Assembly (NCBI RefSeq): GCF_016107705.1
Contig: NZ_JAEHGC010000002.1
Coordinates: forward strand, 62,001 to 126,000
Length of the DNA: 64,000 nt
Direction: 5' to 3'
Origin: Neobacillus cucumis
GTDB lineage: Bacteria; Bacillota; Bacilli; Bacillales_B; DSM-18226
The notes under the pieces are model-generated. The model saw only the letters and a list, made by a program, of their open reading frames with translations, did no database searches and was not told the origin of the DNA. Below are positions 17,410 through 27,570 of this stretch, in pieces (position 1 is the first letter of the stretch; each line of letters starts with the position of its first letter). The translations under genes were made by a program, and so were the position numbers.

Positions 17410-19437
17410 ATGGGCAAAATTTGGCACATTTATCGATTAGATTGGAAAAATATATTCAGCGCTCCTTCCGTTGCTTTGTTGGTAGTGGGACTTATGATCC
17501 TGCCTTCTATGTATGCATGGTTTAATATCAAGTCGATGTGGGATCCGTACGGGAATACATCGGGAATTCAAGTTGCCGTCGCCAATGAGGACGAAGGTGC
17601 TAGAATTCGTGGAAAGAATATTAATGTTGGAAATGAAACAGTAAATAATTTAAAAAAGAATCATAAACTGGGCTGGATGTTTGTGAGCACTAGTGAAGCT
17701 AAAAGGGGGGTAGTGGAAGGAGACTACTATGCCTATCTTATCCTTCCAAAGGAATTTTCAAAAAAAATTACAAGCATCATAACCGCGAATCCTGAAAAAC
17801 CTGAAATTATTTTTGGGGTAAATGAAAAAATTAATGCCGTTGCACCGAAAATTGCTAGCTCAGGTGCATCAAGTGTGACAGCTCAAATTAGCCAGGCCTT
17901 TATTAAAACCGTTGGAGATGCGATTTTTTCAGGATTTTATAAGGCTGGAGTCGAACTTGAAAAAGATCTGCCCTCGATTCTAGATGTGGAAAAACAAATT
18001 TATGCGTTGGAAAAGGCACTCCCGGTCATCGATCAAATGGGGAAAAAAGCAATTGAACTCGAGGGTAAACTTCCTGAGATTCACAGTAAAGGTCAACAAA
18101 TTATTGAACTAGAGCAAAGAATACCAGAGCTTGACCGGGCAGGTGCCAGTATTTTAAAAGTCGAAGATAATTTACCGCTTGTAAAGAATGCAGGCGACAA
18201 GGTGCTCGCCCTCCAAGGAAAGCTTTCGGATATACAAAGAACATCTTCGATTGTAGCAGATGTAGTAGCAAACCTTACTGAAATCGAAACCAAAATACAG
18301 GATGCAATAGATCAAGCGAAGGCTGCAAATGAAGCAGATACCAAGGGAAATCAGGAACAGTTGAATCAGGTATATGATGAACTAGTAAAAATTCATCATG
18401 ACGTCCAAGCTGCCAGAGTTGAGTTTCAACAAAAAGTAGATAAAGGAGTAGGAGGAATTAACACAGCTTCTGTATTTGTAAAAAATGAGTTGCCGACGAT
18501 TGAACAAAAAATCCATAAAGCTGCCAATTTTGTCCGGAATGATTTGCCAGGACTAGAGGCGGACATTCGAAAAGCAGCGGATCTTGTCAGGACTAAGCTT
18601 CCTGAAGTTGAAAGGGTGATTCACAAAGCAGCGGATTTGGCCAGAAATGATTTACCTGGATTTGAAGAAAAAGTTAGAACAGCTGCAGATAGAATTAGAC
18701 AATTTAAAAATAGTGTTAATTTTTACGATTTGATTCAATTTTTAAAGCATGATCCGACAAAGGAGAGCAATTTTTTATCCAATCCAGTTTTGTTAAAAAC
18801 AAAGCGGATTTTTCCGATCCCCAATTACGGTTCAGCAATGTCACCATTTTATACGATGCTTGCTTTGTGGGTAGGGGCTACGCTCCTTGTGGCTTCATTG
18901 AGAGTCGACGTAGAAAATTTGGACAATCGCTATAGGGACTATCAGCTTTATCTTGGTAGACTATTAACTTTTCTAACAATCGGTATATTTCAAGCGGCAA
19001 TTGTTTCTTTAGGAGATTTGTTTATCATCCATACCTATGTGGTGGACAAAGGATGGTTTGTTTTGTTCAGCATCATCATGAGCATGGTGTTTATCATTAT
19101 TACCTACACATTGTGTTCCGTGTTTGGCAATATCGGGAAAGGATTAGCCATTATTCTTTTGGTCCTGCAAATTTCAAGTTCTGGCGCAACATTTCCCGTA
19201 AGTGTGACATCAACCTTTTTCCAAAAGCTAAATCCTTTCATGCCTTTCACTTACGGTGTTAGCATGCTGCGGGAAACAGTCGGTGGAATGATTAACAAGA
19301 TTGTTGTCAAAGACTTTTTTGCCCTACTTGTTTTTGTAGGGATTAGTTTTCTGATTGCGTTTGTCTTAAAGAAACCATTAGGAACTCGAATCCAGAAAAC
19401 AGCAGAAAAAGCGAAAGCTACTAGATTGGTTCCTTGA
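17410..19437 (+). CDS. YhgE/Pip domain membrane protein
   Basis: A 675-aa protein with one N-terminal helix, a long extracytoplasmic region (roughly 40-460) and five C-terminal helices in an ABC-2 permease-like bundle. The extracellular part carries several coiled-coil repeats of the pattern LPxxExxIhKAAdxxRNDLPGxE (about residues 360-440). ATG 17410 is chosen for the GAGGTG site seven bases upstream; a start at 17383 lacks one. YhgE/Pip proteins are linked to phage adsorption and to the EsaA component of type VII secretion. No WXG100 or EssC gene is nearby, so that role is not supported here. Confidence 0.85.
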   Translation: MGKIWHIYRLDWKNIFSAPSVALLVVGLMILPSMYAWFNIKSMWDPYGNTSGIQVAVANEDEGARIRGKNINVGNETVNNLKKNHKLGWMFVSTSEAKRGVVEGDYYAYLILPKEFSKKITSIITANPEKPEIIFGVNEKINAVAPKIASSGASSVTAQISQAFIKTVGDAIFSGFYKAGVELEKDLPSILDVEKQIYALEKALPVIDQMGKKAIELEGKLPEIHSKGQQIIELEQRIPELDRAGASILKVEDNLPLVKNAGDKVLALQGKLSDIQRTSSIVADVVANLTEIETKIQDAIDQAKAANEADTKGNQEQLNQVYDELVKIHHDVQAARVEFQQKVDKGVGGINTASVFVKNELPTIEQKIHKAANFVRNDLPGLEADIRKAADLVRTKLPEVERVIHKAADLARNDLPGFEEKVRTAADRIRQFKNSVNFYDLIQFLKHDPTKESNFLSNPVLLKTKRIFPIPNYGSAMSPFYTMLALWVGATLLVASLRVDVENLDNRYRDYQLYLGRLLTFLTIGIFQAAIVSLGDLFIIHTYVVDKGWFVLFSIIMSMVFIIITYTLCSVFGNIGKGLAIILLVLQISSSGATFPVSVTSTFFQKLNPFMPFTYGVSMLRETVGGMINKIVVKDFFALLVFVGISFLIAFVLKKPLGTRIQKTAEKAKATRLVP

Positions 19438-19476
19438 TAATACTGATTGAATTACATGTAGATTTTAGTTAAAGCT

Positions 19477-19518
19477 GAGGCAAGCCGATTAAAATTTGAT
19501 TTTAACCGAGTCTGCCTC
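19477..19518. terminator. Possible bidirectional terminator between convergent genes
   Basis: Nested inverted repeats: GAGGCA (19477) with TGCCTC (19513), and within them ATTAAAAT with ATTTTAA. The T tract is poor, but the position between two convergent genes fits. Confidence 0.45.
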
Positions 19519-19528
19519 TAGATACATT

Positions 19529-21352
19529 TCACACCATTTGAGTGCTTGGTTGTTTTTTTATATATCGAAATAAATTAACAGCCAAATGAAGGTTAAGTAC
19601 CTGTTTACTGTCCGTTAAATCAATCGAGAGTATTTCTTCAATCCTTTTTAAACGATAGCTTAAAGTATTGATGTGAACATGCAAGGTATCTGCCGTTCTT
19701 TTCACATTTTGGTTTCCCTCCAGATAGATATAAAGAGTTTTGAGAAGGTCTCCTTTTCGAGAGTTTTCATAGTCAATGAGGGGACCAAGCACCTCATTGA
19801 TAAATTCCATCACTTCTTCTTCGGGATTTTGCAGTATAAACCTTTGAATCCCGAGATCTGAATAACTAAGAATTGAATTTTCCCAGTGAAAATGACGAAT
19901 AAAGTTCAAACAATTCTCAGCTTCTTTGAGAGATTTATGGACATTCTGCAGCCCTTGTTTGACTCTACCTATTCCAAAAGCAACCTCAACCTCCCAATTT
20001 CTCGACATTATTTCCTGTTGAATCCACTTTACCTTTTCTTTTACCCGCGAAACAATGAAAGAATTGGCAGTATTTGAATGATCGGAAAGAAGCACCACGA
20101 TTTGATGATGATGTGTTACTGTCATACCCTTTGTGTAAGGTCCGAGAAAAGCCTGGTTTGTAAGTTGAATCATTTTTCTAATTAGGCCTTCTTTAGGCTG
20201 ATTCTTCTGGTTAGAATCCATTGAAAATTCAATAATGGTTGCAATATAGTTATCTCCAGGATTTAGGTCCAGGCTTTTTGCTCTTTGTAAAAGCGCCTCG
20301 TCCATATGCTCAGTAAAGAGCATTGTCACAAATTCGTCCTTTAAACGTTGTTGGGTCTCGAATACGGTCTGCTCTTTAAATACTTGTAAGGAAAGAACCG
20401 TGCAGGCATGTTCAAGAGCGGCCAAATCCATTTCGTCCAATTTTTTCGTTGATAGAATCATTAATAAACCAAGGAAATTCGGCTTCGAGCCAAGTGGTAA
20501 GCTGACCAACTGATACGGGATACCTACTATGTCAACTTCCTTAACGGAAAGGGAATTTTCAGTTGATTTCATCCATATAGCAGCTTGATGCTTAACAAAC
20601 ATTAGAATCTCGGTGGAAAGAACGGGATCATAGGAAGAAGTTATATGGTCTCCTAATTCATCGAAAAGAAATGTGTTTTGGCCAATCCACCGGTGTATGT
20701 ATTGTAATATAGAATGAAGGTCCTCTCCCTGAAGAACAAGATTCGCCAGGGTTCTATGCGTTTCAATGGAATACGAAAGGTTTTTGACAGTCTGCTCTTT
20801 TTCCTTGTAGAGACTGGATCTTTCTAATGCAACAGCTGCTTGATGGCAGATTGCTTCTAATAGATGAAGGTCTTCAGGCTTAAAGTTTAAAGACTGTTGG
20901 AAAGAATCTAACGTAAACACCCCAATGCATTCACCCTTCAAAAAAATCGGGGCAGAAATAACCGTTGAAAAGTGGAAATTTTCAGGTATCGATCTGCTTA
21001 ATAACCCTGAATTTTTAAATGATAAAGTTGCTAAAGCTGTTTTAATTTCATTTTCGTTTTTATATATAACCGAATTTCTTTTTTCAAATGTTATCCCTGT
21101 CATCGATTCTCCAGGTTTAAGACGAATTTGTCGGAAAATTTTGGGGTAAAAAACACCCTGTGCGGATTGAGCAATTAAGCAATCTTGTTTTTTATTATAT
21201 AACCATAATGAGCCGCCTTCCGCAGCTTCAACCACTGAAATGGTTTCACGCATTATTAATTCAATAATAGTTTCAATATCGAATGAGGTATTGAGGACAT
21301 TCGAAATATGTATTAAGGACTGAAGCTGGCGATGCGTTAATGTATCTTCCAT
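19529..21352 (-). CDS. GAF domain, PucR-type transcriptional regulator
   Basis: A 607-aa regulator. Residues about 10-175 form a GAF sensory domain (METISVVEAAEGGSLW region; ICHQAAVALERS end helix). A middle region precedes a GGDEF-like/CdaR segment (about 340-480), and the C-terminal HTH_30 motif NVKRTADTLHVHINTLSYRLKRIEEIL binds DNA. It is divergent from the leucine/isovalerate operon and is the likely controller, perhaps sensing an acyl-CoA or branched-chain intermediate. The ligand is unknown. A cre box lies in the shared intergenic region. Confidence 0.85.
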   Translation of the reverse strand: MEDTLTHRQLQSLIHISNVLNTSFDIETIIELIMRETISVVEAAEGGSLWLYNKKQDCLIAQSAQGVFYPKIFRQIRLKPGESMTGITFEKRNSVIYKNENEIKTALATLSFKNSGLLSRSIPENFHFSTVISAPIFLKGECIGVFTLDSFQQSLNFKPEDLHLLEAICHQAAVALERSSLYKEKEQTVKNLSYSIETHRTLANLVLQGEDLHSILQYIHRWIGQNTFLFDELGDHITSSYDPVLSTEILMFVKHQAAIWMKSTENSLSVKEVDIVGIPYQLVSLPLGSKPNFLGLLMILSTKKLDEMDLAALEHACTVLSLQVFKEQTVFETQQRLKDEFVTMLFTEHMDEALLQRAKSLDLNPGDNYIATIIEFSMDSNQKNQPKEGLIRKMIQLTNQAFLGPYTKGMTVTHHHQIVVLLSDHSNTANSFIVSRVKEKVKWIQQEIMSRNWEVEVAFGIGRVKQGLQNVHKSLKEAENCLNFIRHFHWENSILSYSDLGIQRFILQNPEEEVMEFINEVLGPLIDYENSRKGDLLKTLYIYLEGNQNVKRTADTLHVHINTLSYRLKRIEEILSIDLTDSKQVLNLHLAVNLFRYIKKQPSTQMV

Positions 21353-21479
21353 TTTGGTCCTCCCGAAAGATTAGTGTGTTTATTACTAGTATTAAAAATT
21401 GCTAATTCAGTAGTAACCAATGCTTATTCTAATAATTCTGCTAAAAAAATATCTCTATAGTAAAATTATAGAAGTAAAT

Positions 21480-21493
21480 TGAAAGCGTTTCAA
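21480..21493. promoter_or_regulatory. cre box upstream of the leucine/isovalerate operon
   Basis: TGAAAGCGTTTCAA (with a preceding T, an almost perfect dyad) matches the CcpA consensus. The 336-bp gap 21353-21688 also holds TTGACA (21546) and TATAAT (21574) 22 bp apart, too far for efficient sigma-A use unaided, so activation by the PucR-type protein is plausible. Confidence 0.65.
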
Positions 21494-21688
21494 TTCCTGT
21501 TTTTGTATAAAACCCACAAATTTTATCGAATCATTTTCATGAAGATTGACATAGTATTCTGAATTTTTTACGTTATAATTATTAGAAGATTAAGAAATAT
21601 GTTAATGGTATTCATCAAGAAACCTTATCAACAGGTTGCATCAAGATTTGGTTACTCTAATCAAAAAAATGAGAGGCTGGATGCAAAG

Positions 21689-22828
21689 ATGAATTTTGAC
21701 TTAACAGAAGAACAGGCGATGATACGAAAACTAATTCGTGATTTTGCAGAGGCGGAAGTAGCCCCGGGTGCAGATGAAAGAGACCGGACAGGAGAATTTC
21801 CAAAAGAAATTTTCAACAAGTTAGCGAAGTTAGGAATCATGGGGCTGCCTTTTCCTGAACAATATGGCGGTGGTGGCGCAGATACAGTTAGTTTTGCCAT
21901 TGCAGTAGAAGAATTAAGCCGTGTATGCGGGTCAACGGGAATTACATATTCTGCCCATATTTCCTTAGGGGGGGCACCAATCCATTTATTTGGAACACAT
22001 GAACAAAAGGAAAAGTACTTAACACCGCTTTGTACAGGAGAATATTTGGGTGCTTTTGGATTGACAGAGCCGAATGCAGGGTCTGATGCTGGGGGAACGC
22101 AAACAACGGCAACGTTAGAGGGAGATCAGTGGACAATTAATGGTTCCAAATGTTTTATTACGAATGCAAGCTTTGCTAAAAATCTTGCGATTACAGCCGT
22201 AACCGACCGCTCAAAAGGTACCAATGGAATTAGCGCCTTTATTGTATCGACTGAAGCTCCAGGATTTAGGGTCATTAACAATTATGAAAAAATGGGCCTT
22301 CACGCGTCGAATACAACAGAACTAATCCTTGAAAATGTAAGCGTATCCAAGGAGGATCTTTTAGGTGTGGAAGGCAATGGATTCAAGCAGTTTTTAGCTA
22401 CACTTGATGGCGGAAGGATTGGCATTGGTGCAATGGCTGTTGGGATTGCTCAAGGCGCCTATGACAAAGCACTTCAATACGCAAAGGAAAGAAAACAATT
22501 TGGCCAAAGCATCTCGAAGTTTCAAGCGATTCAATTCAAACTGGCTGACATGGCAATGAACATTGAATTAGCTCGAAATATGGTTTATAAAGCCGCTTGG
22601 CTAAAGGATCAAGGCAAGAAATTTAAAAAGGAAGCCGCTATGGCGAAATTATTTGCTTCAGAAATCTGCATGCGGGTTTGTGATCAAGCAGTCCAAATCC
22701 ATGGCGGATATGGGTATATGAAGGAATATCAGGTGGAACGTTTTTTCCGGGACGCAAAGCTTCTAGAAATTGGGGAGGGAACCTCCGAAGTACAAAGAAT
22801 GGTTATTGCACGTGAAATTGGCTGCTAA
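21689..22828 (+). CDS. Acyl-CoA dehydrogenase, probably isovaleryl-CoA dehydrogenase
   Basis: A 379-aa flavoenzyme of normal family length. Motifs: FGLTEPNAGSDAGG (FAD/substrate), CFITNASFA, and the C-terminal QIHGGYGYMKEY and GEGTSEVQR with the catalytic Glu. In this gene order (cf. B. subtilis yngJ-yngE region) it is the first step after leucine transamination and decarboxylation, isovaleryl-CoA to 3-methylcrotonyl-CoA. ATG 21689 is chosen to match family length; the reading frame is open to 21599 without a good site. Electrons go to ETF, encoded elsewhere. Confidence 0.88.
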   Translation: MNFDLTEEQAMIRKLIRDFAEAEVAPGADERDRTGEFPKEIFNKLAKLGIMGLPFPEQYGGGGADTVSFAIAVEELSRVCGSTGITYSAHISLGGAPIHLFGTHEQKEKYLTPLCTGEYLGAFGLTEPNAGSDAGGTQTTATLEGDQWTINGSKCFITNASFAKNLAITAVTDRSKGTNGISAFIVSTEAPGFRVINNYEKMGLHASNTTELILENVSVSKEDLLGVEGNGFKQFLATLDGGRIGIGAMAVGIAQGAYDKALQYAKERKQFGQSISKFQAIQFKLADMAMNIELARNMVYKAAWLKDQGKKFKKEAAMAKLFASEICMRVCDQAVQIHGGYGYMKEYQVERFFRDAKLLEIGEGTSEVQRMVIAREIGC

Positions 22829-22919
22829 AGAATTTATATAGCAAGCTGTGCTGAAGGACAATGTTGATTTTTGGAGCGGAAATCAACAGGATAAAAAATA
22901 GATAAGGGAGCAATTTTAC

Positions 22920-24887
22920 ATGGATGTCAGTGGAATTTTACAAGTAGTTTCAAATAGTAAACTCGTTTATCCAGATGTAGAAAAAGTGCGTTCAACCTCT
23001 ATTGGAAGCAGCGAAGCTTTTCAAGAACTTCTTAAACAATCCCAAGAAGATCCTGCTGCCTTTTGGGATCGTGCAGCCCGTGAACTTGTTTGGTATGAAC
23101 CATGGAATGAAACCATTAGTGGACAACTTCCTGATTTTCGCTTTTTTGTCGGTGGTATTAGTAACCCAAGTGTAAATTTACTTGATCGGCATATAGAAAA
23201 TGGGGCAGGAAACCGGACCGCTCTCATTTGGGAAGGCGAAAACGGGGACACCAGATTTTATACGTATAATATGCTTCTTGCTGAAGTAAATCGATTTGCC
23301 AATGTACTTAAATCATTTGGTGTAAAAAAAGGTGATTGCGTAGCTATATATCTTCCAAATCTAGCCGAAGCCTTTATTGCCGTTTTAGCTTGTTTTCGTC
23401 TGGGTGCGATTTACAATACGATTTTCTCAGGTTATTCCGAAAAATCATTGACAGACAGACTTATCAGTTTTGAACCAAAAGTATTGGTCACTGCAGATGC
23501 AACGGAAAGACGGGGAAAAGTCATTCGTTTAAAAGAAAAAGTCGACAATGTAGTGCCATCTATTTCTTCGATTGAGGCAGTCATTGTTGTAAATCGATTA
23601 GGTTCAGAGGTTCAAATGAAAGAAGGCCGGGATTACTGGTGGCATGAAGAGACAAAAGCCGCAAGTATCGTTTGTGAGCCTGAGAGAATTGAAGCGAACG
23701 AGAGCGGTATTGTGTTCTATACGAGTGGTACGACAGGTAAACCGAAAGGTGTTGTGCATTCCGGCATGGCATTTGTTACTCAAAATTACACATATGCCAA
23801 GTATCATATGGATCACCGTAATGACGATGTTTTCTGGTGTACCGCGGATATCGGCTGGTTAACGATGCATATTTGGGGAATTACCGGTGCTTTAGCGAAT
23901 GGTGTAACAACTGTTGTCTATGAAGGAGCAGTTGATTATCCAACAAAGGACCGTTTTTATCAAATTATTGAAAAATACCGGGTGAATAAGTTATTTACTG
24001 CCCCAACAGCATTAAGAATGTTAAAGAGTATGGGAGAAAAGGCATTAGAAAAATTTGATTTATCCTGTCTTGATGTCATATCTCTAGTGGGTGAACCTTT
24101 CGATCCGGAAACATGGCACTGGACATATGAAATTTTAGGAAAGAAAAAGATATATATCAATAATACTTGGGGCCAAACGGAAACAGCAGGATGTCCAATT
24201 GCAGGGGCAGCCTGGCTGACGCCAATGAAACCGGGATCCTCAGGTACTCAATTTTTAGGCGCAGTTTTGGATGTTGTGGATGAAGAAGGCAATCCAGTAG
24301 GACCTTGTAAGTTAGGAAATCTTATAATTAGAAAACCATTTCCTATGCTGTGCCGGACACTTTGGAAAGAACCGGAGCGCTATTTCGGTTCCTATTTTAG
24401 CCAGGTGGAAGGCAGTTATTATGCCAGCGATCTTGCATTGATCGATGATGATGGACATATATGGGTAGTTGGCCGTTCAGATGATGCGTTTAATGTTGCT
24501 GGACACCGTTTAAGTACAATGGAGATGGAAAGCGCTGTCCTAGAATGTCAGGGTGTCGCTGAAACCGCCATTATTGGAATTCCTGATGAAATAAAAGGAG
24601 AAGTTCCGCTCGTATTTGTCCGTCTGGCTGATGGATTCAATGGAACAGATGAATTAAAACAACAAATAAATGATCAGATCGTAAAACAAATTGGTAAAAT
24701 TGCTGCTCCAAAATCAATTGTTTTTACAGATATGCTTCCAAAAACAGTCAGCGGCAAAATTATGCGCCGCTTATTAAAGGAGATTGTTGTATCAGGTAGT
24801 GTTCATGGCGACATTACAGGACTAGAAGATCCGGCGTCCGTTGCACAAATACAAAAAATAGTTGCTGATAAATCAACAGTTAAATAG
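22920..24887 (+). CDS. Acetoacetate-CoA ligase
   Basis: A 655-aa adenylate-forming enzyme. The length, the N-terminal ACS_NT region (WDRAARELVWYEPWNE) and YTSGTTGKPKG, WGQTETAGCP, SDLALIDDDGHIWVVGRSDD and the terminal lysine motif SGKIMRRLL place it with acetoacetyl-CoA/acetyl-CoA synthetases (YngI-position gene). It activates acetoacetate released by HMG-CoA lyase. AAGGGAG precedes the ATG. It could alternatively accept propionate or acetate. Confidence 0.85.
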   Translation: MDVSGILQVVSNSKLVYPDVEKVRSTSIGSSEAFQELLKQSQEDPAAFWDRAARELVWYEPWNETISGQLPDFRFFVGGISNPSVNLLDRHIENGAGNRTALIWEGENGDTRFYTYNMLLAEVNRFANVLKSFGVKKGDCVAIYLPNLAEAFIAVLACFRLGAIYNTIFSGYSEKSLTDRLISFEPKVLVTADATERRGKVIRLKEKVDNVVPSISSIEAVIVVNRLGSEVQMKEGRDYWWHEETKAASIVCEPERIEANESGIVFYTSGTTGKPKGVVHSGMAFVTQNYTYAKYHMDHRNDDVFWCTADIGWLTMHIWGITGALANGVTTVVYEGAVDYPTKDRFYQIIEKYRVNKLFTAPTALRMLKSMGEKALEKFDLSCLDVISLVGEPFDPETWHWTYEILGKKKIYINNTWGQTETAGCPIAGAAWLTPMKPGSSGTQFLGAVLDVVDEEGNPVGPCKLGNLIIRKPFPMLCRTLWKEPERYFGSYFSQVEGSYYASDLALIDDDGHIWVVGRSDDAFNVAGHRLSTMEMESAVLECQGVAETAIIGIPDEIKGEVPLVFVRLADGFNGTDELKQQINDQIVKQIGKIAAPKSIVFTDMLPKTVSGKIMRRLLKEIVVSGSVHGDITGLEDPASVAQIQKIVADKSTVK

Positions 24888-24894
24888 TCATTAA

Positions 24895-24943
24895 TTAGAA
24901 CCAGTCATTTTTCATGTAAATGATTGGTAATGACTGGTTCTAA
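24895..24943 (+). terminator. Stem-loop between synthetase and carboxylase genes
   Basis: Fifteen-bp perfect arms TTAGAACCAGTCATT / AATGACTGGTTCTAA around a 19-nt loop, without a proper T run. It may be an mRNA-stability or partial-termination element inside the operon. Confidence 0.5.
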
Positions 24944-25043
24944 TATTCTAGATTAGTAGCTAAAGATAATCGTATAGTATGTTGCAAAATGAATGATTAG
25001 TTTTTACATATCTCCTTAACGATGTTAGAAAGGGTGGAAAGGT

Positions 25044-26405
25044 ATGTTCAAAAAAATATTAATTGCCAACCGCGGTGAAATTGCCGGACGTGTGATCAGA
25101 ACGTGTAAAGCATTGGGAATCCAAACGGTTGCGGTTTACTCGGAAGCGGATAAGGACGCTCTTCATGTGAAGGCAGCGGATGAGGCTTACTTACTCGGTC
25201 CAGCAAAGGTCTCCGAAAGTTATCTCAATATCGATAAAATCATTGAAATCGCGAATACGTCAGGGGCAGAGGGTATTCACCCTGGATACGGACTGCTTTC
25301 AGAGAATGCTGAATTTGCCCGCAGATGTGAGGAGGAAGGTCTTGTTTTTATTGGACCGTCTCCGGAGGTTATCTCCAAAATGGGCAGTAAAATTGAAGCT
25401 AGAAAGCTAATGGAGCTGGCGGGAGTTCCGGTTGTGCCGGGAATTACATCGCCCCTAGCCGATGTCGAAGAAGCGGTGGAAACGGCAAAGAGAATCGGTT
25501 ATCCGGTGATGTTAAAGGCTTCAGCTGGCGGCGGAGGCATTGGTATGCAGATTGTCCGCAGCGAGGATGAAACTAGAAAAGCATTTGAAAGCAATCAGAA
25601 ACGGGCTGTTAGTTTTTTTGGCAACGGAGAAATGTTTATTGAAAAATATGTAGAAAATCCTCGGCATATTGAAATTCAAATTCTTGCTGATGGAGAGGGG
25701 AACACCGTTTATTTATGGGAACGGGAATGTTCCATTCAACGGCGTCATCAGAAAGTCGTTGAAGAAGCACCATCTCCATTTTTAGATGAAGAGACTCGCA
25801 GGAGGATGGGGGAAGCTGCTGTGAAGGCGGCCAAATCAATCGGCTATAAAAATGCCGGAACAATTGAATTTTTAGTGGATGAGAATAAAAACTTTTACTT
25901 TTTAGAAGTAAATACGAGACTGCAGGTGGAACATCCCGTGACGGAAGAAATAACGGGGATAGATTTAGTTGCCGAGCAGCTTCAGATTGCATGGGGAGAC
26001 ACATTAAGCTTTAAACAATCGGAGATCAAGCGTAATGGGCATGCAATTGAAGTCCGAATCTATGCGGAGGATCCGAAAACCTTCTTCCCGTCTCCAGGGA
26101 AAATTACCAAATTTGTGTTACCGGCAGGTCCTGGCATCCGTCATGAATTGGGAGTGAGCGAGCAGTCGGTCGTGACCCCATTTTATGATCCAATGATTGC
26201 TAAACTTGTTGTGAAGGGCAAGGATCGCAATGAGGCGATTGAAATCTTGAAGGATGCTCTATCCCGCTATGTGGTGGAAGGGATTAAAACTAATATCCCG
26301 ATGCTTCAAAAAGTAGTGGGGCACGATTCTTTCGTTTCCGGTGATACGACCACAAATTTTGTTGAAAAGTATCTGCAGGATAATAAAAAAACAGTCACGA
26401 AATAA
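25044..26405 (+). CDS. Acyl-CoA carboxylase, biotin carboxylase subunit
   Basis: A 453-aa biotin carboxylase with intact ATP-grasp features (KASAGGGGIGMQ, EVNTRLQVEHPVTEE) and the N-terminal LIANRGEIAGRVIRT. It carboxylates biotin on the separate carrier protein encoded next. Context (HMG-CoA lyase, methylglutaconyl-CoA hydratase, carboxyltransferase) makes methylcrotonyl-CoA carboxylase most likely (B. subtilis yngHA equivalent). AAGGGTGG precedes the ATG. The AACS gene is 156 bp upstream, separated by a hairpin. Confidence 0.93.
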   Translation: MFKKILIANRGEIAGRVIRTCKALGIQTVAVYSEADKDALHVKAADEAYLLGPAKVSESYLNIDKIIEIANTSGAEGIHPGYGLLSENAEFARRCEEEGLVFIGPSPEVISKMGSKIEARKLMELAGVPVVPGITSPLADVEEAVETAKRIGYPVMLKASAGGGGIGMQIVRSEDETRKAFESNQKRAVSFFGNGEMFIEKYVENPRHIEIQILADGEGNTVYLWERECSIQRRHQKVVEEAPSPFLDEETRRRMGEAAVKAAKSIGYKNAGTIEFLVDENKNFYFLEVNTRLQVEHPVTEEITGIDLVAEQLQIAWGDTLSFKQSEIKRNGHAIEVRIYAEDPKTFFPSPGKITKFVLPAGPGIRHELGVSEQSVVTPFYDPMIAKLVVKGKDRNEAIEILKDALSRYVVEGIKTNIPMLQKVVGHDSFVSGDTTTNFVEKYLQDNKKTVTK

Positions 26406-26423
26406 CACAAGGAGGATTAATCA

Positions 26424-26636
26424 ATGAATAAAATTGTTGCAGTGATGGCAGGAAACGTATGGAAGGTATTAGTTCAACCGGGTGATAAGGTTGAGGAAGG
26501 TCAGGATGTGATCATTTTGGAATCTATGAAGATGGAGATTCCGATTACGGCTGAAGTTAGTGGCACGGTTAAGGAAGTAAAAGTAAATGAAGGCGACTTT
26601 GTGAATGAAGAAGATCTTTTAATCGAAATGGAATAA
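26424..26636 (+). CDS. Biotin carboxyl carrier protein of acyl-CoA carboxylase
   Basis: A free-standing 70-aa biotinyl domain with the biotinylation motif ESMKMEIP. It is the mobile carrier between the biotin carboxylase and the carboxyltransferase (yngHB equivalent). AAGGAGG precedes the start, 18 bp after the carboxylase gene. Confidence 0.95.
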   Translation: MNKIVAVMAGNVWKVLVQPGDKVEEGQDVIILESMKMEIPITAEVSGTVKEVKVNEGDFVNEEDLLIEME

Positions 26637-26657
26637 ACCTTCAAGGGAGATGTGAGC

Positions 26658-27569
26658 ATGAACTGGCCCACAAATGTAACCATTAAGGAAGTTGGACCAA
26701 GAGATGGGCTGCAAAACGAGCAGTCCTTTCTTTCCACGGAGGATAAAATTAACTGGATTAATCAATTGTCCCGAACAGGCCTTCAATCTATTGAAATTAC
26801 CTCATTTGTTAATCCAAAGTGGATTCCGGCATTGGCCGATTCATTGGAAGTAGCAAAAGGTATTGAGCGCATGCCAGGTGTCACGTATACGGCTCTCGTC
26901 CCAAATCGGCGTGGGCTGGAGAAGGCCTTAGAAGGAAATATAGATGAAATGGCTGTGTTTATGTCAGCCAGTGAAACACACAATCAAAAAAATATTAACA
27001 AATCAATCGCAGGTACCTTTCCTGTTTTGGAAGAGGTCGTAAAAGAAGCTTTGTCGGCAGGAAAAACAGTCCGCGGCTATGTTTCAACTGTTTTTGGATG
27101 CCCCTATGAAGGCCAGGTCTCGATTGATAACGTAATTCGGGTGTCAGAGCACTTATTTGAGATGGGCATTCAAGAACTGTCACTCGGAGATACCATTGGC
27201 GTAGCAAATCCTAAGCAAGTTCAAGAGGTGTTAACTGTCCTTTTAAAACGCTTCCCAATTGAAAAATTAGCACTGCACTTTCATGATACACATGGTACAG
27301 CCGCAGCGAATATTTTAGCGGCATTAGACATGGGGATTACCACCTATGACGCTTCTACGGGTGGATTAGGCGGCTGTCCCTATGCACCAGGTGCTTCAGG
27401 TAATGTGGCGACGGAAGATGTTTTGTACATGCTGGGCAATATGGGCATTGATACAGGCGTAAACTTAGAAAAACTATTGGGAGCAGGACGCTTTATTCAA
27501 GAAAAAATCGGAAGAAGTTTACCTAGCCGAAATCTTCAAGCATGCATGAACAATGAAAGAGGTGAGTGA
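26658..27569 (+). CDS. Hydroxymethylglutaryl-CoA lyase
   Basis: A 303-aa TIM-barrel lyase splitting HMG-CoA to acetoacetate and acetyl-CoA, the last step of leucine catabolism. N-terminal EVGPRDGLQNE, the HFHDTHGTA metal site and the signature GGLGGCPYAPGASGN with its catalytic cysteine are present. ATG 26658 has a GGGAG site eight bases upstream; the GTG at 26652 is too close. yngG equivalent. Confidence 0.95.
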   Translation: MNWPTNVTIKEVGPRDGLQNEQSFLSTEDKINWINQLSRTGLQSIEITSFVNPKWIPALADSLEVAKGIERMPGVTYTALVPNRRGLEKALEGNIDEMAVFMSASETHNQKNINKSIAGTFPVLEEVVKEALSAGKTVRGYVSTVFGCPYEGQVSIDNVIRVSEHLFEMGIQELSLGDTIGVANPKQVQEVLTVLLKRFPIEKLALHFHDTHGTAAANILAALDMGITTYDASTGGLGGCPYAPGASGNVATEDVLYMLGNMGIDTGVNLEKLLGAGRFIQEKIGRSLPSRNLQACMNNERGE

Positions 27570-27570
27570 T

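Noticed and set aside
17410..19437. Type VII secretion component EsaA
   Set aside because: Shares the YhgE/Pip fold, but no EssA/B/C or WXG100 genes are in the window.
21546..21579. Ordinary sigma-A or sigma-54 promoter for the leucine operon
   Set aside because: TTGACA and TATAAT are 22 bp apart, and no -24/-12 GG/GC pair was seen.
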